This document shows, one piece after another, positions 29,348-30,448 of a stretch of 30,448 bases of DNA. How positions within the stretch are numbered: the stretch's first letter is position 1; each line of letters begins with the position of its first letter. The position numbers were made by a program, and so were the translations under genes. The stretch is from Lachnospiraceae bacterium (GTDB taxonomy: Bacteria; Bacillota; Clostridia; Lachnospirales; Lachnospiraceae), in the NCBI GenBank assembly GCA_017613225.1, contig JAGAEH010000204.1, positions 1-30,448 on the forward strand, written 5' to 3'. The notes below the pieces were generated by a model. It made no database searches. It was not told the DNA's origin and was given only the letters and a program-made list of their open reading frames with translations.

Positions 29348-29669
29348 AGTATACGGAATGCTGAGCATTGCCGCGAAGGCTGGCCGCGTAAAGAGCGGCG
29401 AGCTGGCCGCAGAAGAACAGATCCGCGCGGGCAAGGCAAAGCTGGTGATCATAGCGGAGGACGCGTCCGGCAACACGAAGGACAGATTCGCGTCCATGTG
29501 CCGGGGCCGGAGGACTGAGGCCTACGGATACGGAACAAAGGAAGAACTGGGACGCAGCATCGGAAAGGCGGAACGATCGGTGCTGGCAGTCACGGATGAA
29601 GGCCTTGCGGGGGCCATTTTAAAAAATCTGAAAGAGGCGGAGGCAAAAGCTTATGGCAATGGAAAATGA
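29334..29669 (+). CDS. ylxQ: YlxQ, L7Ae-like ribosomal/RNA-binding protein, TTG start
   Basis: 111 aa, L7Ae/L30e/Gadd45 fold, predicted kink-turn RNA-binding protein. Family features: NKVYGMLSIAAKAGRVKSGE, AGKAKLVIIAEDASGNTKDRF, and a final ERSVLAVTDEGLAGAIL segment. The start is TTG 29334 with AGGAG at 29322-29326, giving (M)TRNKVYGML; the neighbouring TTG at 29331 is possible. It overlaps the end of nusA by 14 bases. In most Firmicutes ylxR lies between these two genes and is absent here. Confidence 0.88.
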   Translation: MTRNKVYGMLSIAAKAGRVKSGELAAEEQIRAGKAKLVIIAEDASGNTKDRFASMCRGRRTEAYGYGTKEELGRSIGKAERSVLAVTDEGLAGAILKNLKEAEAKAYGNGK

Positions 29670-30448
29670 AGAAAAGGTGGTTCGGAAAGTGAAAAGCAAG
29701 ATCGAGGCAGGAGCGGCAGAAGGGGTGAAAAAGCCTGCTGCGGCTGCTGCGCAGACAGTCAGAAAAGTCGTGAAGAAAGCGGAGTCTGCAGCCTCCGACG
29801 GGAGAACTGCGCCCGAAGCAAAGCAGCCGACCGCCAGAAAGCCTGAAGCCACAACGAATCCCGCTGCCAGGACAGCCCCGAAGGCTGCCGAGCCTCAGCC
29901 TGCCGATGACGCCCCCAAGAAGAAAAAGATGACAGTGGTGTTCCGCACACAGAACAGCGCACAGAACAGCCTGAAAGTCCGTCCGGCTGGCGCCGTGCCG
30001 AAGAAGAGACCCGCGCAGCCCGCGGCGCCCGTAAAGCGCGTGCCGAAGAACGTGGAGCTCTCCGGCGACGAGCCGGCAGTCAAGCCCGCGGCGCCGGCTG
30101 AAAAGCCTGCGGAGAAGACAGCGCCCGCGGCCCCCGCGGAAGTAAAGAAACCGGAACCGGCAGTTGTCAAGCCTGTCGAGGCTCCGGAACAGAAGCCTGC
30201 GGAAAAGAAGCCGGAACCCGCTGCCCCGAAGGCAGAGGAAAAGCCCGCGGAAAAGAAACCCGCGGCTGAGCAGCCCGCGGCGCCCGCAAAGCCCGCTGAG
30301 AAAAAGCCCGCGGCGCCCGCGAAGCCTGCTGCTCCTGCGAAACCTGCTGCACCTGCGGCTCCGGAGCGTCCGGCTCCCAGATTCGTGGACATGGCGAAAG
30401 TCCGCGAGGCGGACAAACCCATCCGCAGGACCACCGGCACCTACAGCC
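29653..30448 (+). CDS. infB: Translation initiation factor IF-2, N-terminal part, cut by the window end
   Basis: The frame stays open from ATG 29653 to the window end (265 codons). Only the N-terminal extension is visible: a Lys/Ala-rich start (MAMENEEKVVRKVKSK), KKKKMTVVFRTQNSAQN near residues 92-108, then Pro/Ala/Lys/Glu repeats of the KPAEKKP and AAPAKPA kind. Such long low-complexity extensions are typical of IF-2 in Clostridia. The GTPase domain lies beyond the window, so the call rests on position after rimP-nusA-ylxQ and on this extension. GGAGG lies 10 nt before the ATG, and the gene overlaps the end of ylxQ by 17 bases. Confidence 0.85.
   Translation, partial: MAMENEEKVVRKVKSKIEAGAAEGVKKPAAAAAQTVRKVVKKAESAASDGRTAPEAKQPTARKPEATTNPAARTAPKAAEPQPADDAPKKKKMTVVFRTQNSAQNSLKVRPAGAVPKKRPAQPAAPVKRVPKNVELSGDEPAVKPAAPAEKPAEKTAPAAPAEVKKPEPAVVKPVEAPEQKPAEKKPEPAAPKAEEKPAEKKPAAEQPAAPAKPAEKKPAAPAKPAAPAKPAAPAAPERPAPRFVDMAKVREADKPIRRTTGTYS

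Overview
The window looks like chromosomal DNA of a GC-rich, Gram-positive member of the Clostridia (Lachnospirales/Eubacteriales-like). The reasons are Firmicutes-type gene order (infC-rpmI-rplT and rimP-nusA-ylxQ-infB), AGGAGG-type ribosome binding sites, consensus sigma-A promoters with 17-bp spacers, a sortase-dependent pilus operon, and phosphotransacetylase as the fermentation gene. Genus cannot be fixed from the sequence alone. TTG, GTG and ATT starts are used, and several extend-too-far ORFs were trimmed to starts with a Shine-Dalgarno site.

Layout. (1) 1-3900: the 3' part of alaS; then a strong promoter and attenuator-like leader followed by infC (ATT start), rpmI and rplT; then tRNA-Pro(AGG) and tRNA-Arg(TCT). 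(2) 3930-10830: a degenerate ROK regulator, a 1375-aa RND permease with a very long coiled-coil insertion, holA, and rpsT convergent with them. (3) 10930-13200: a DUF4186 protein, an M24 peptidase and tRNA-Thr(GGT). Short GTCATCCTGAG-type repeats sit next to terminators after holA and after the M24 gene. (4) 13200-14135: about 0.9 kb without a convincing gene that holds two arrays of inverted-repeat units. Array A has four TGTCGGCT/AGCCGACA units and array B has four GCAGATAC/GTATCTGC units. The two motifs differ but the spacing is nearly the same: half-sites 28-32 bp apart and a unit period of about 84-86 bp (one 95). This is the best candidate here for something undescribed. (5) 14135-17720: a YihY/BrkB-type membrane protein (minus strand), pta, and an AbgB-like M20 peptidase.

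(6) 17750-25175: an accessory island. It holds a small secreted or membrane protein, a signal-peptidase homologue that has lost its catalytic Ser and Lys (SipA/LepA-like), an FctA-like major pilin with an IPTG sorting signal, a class B sortase, a minor pilin-like protein with a VKTGD motif, and a 1143-aa adhesin with an acidic repeat stalk, InlB-type repeats and a VPTG sorting signal. A HicB/HicA toxin-antitoxin pair follows directly. By analogy with the streptococcal FCT region, sortase B would polymerise the pilin and the inactive signal-peptidase homologue would assist. (7) 25232-27133 (minus): a DUF4914 protein with a Walker A motif. (8) 27260-30448: tRNA-Pro(CGG), tRNA-Glu(CTC), then rimP-nusA-ylxQ-infB (infB cut by the window end). 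No ylxR lies between nusA and ylxQ.

All family names come from reading the sequence and from memory; no database search was run.
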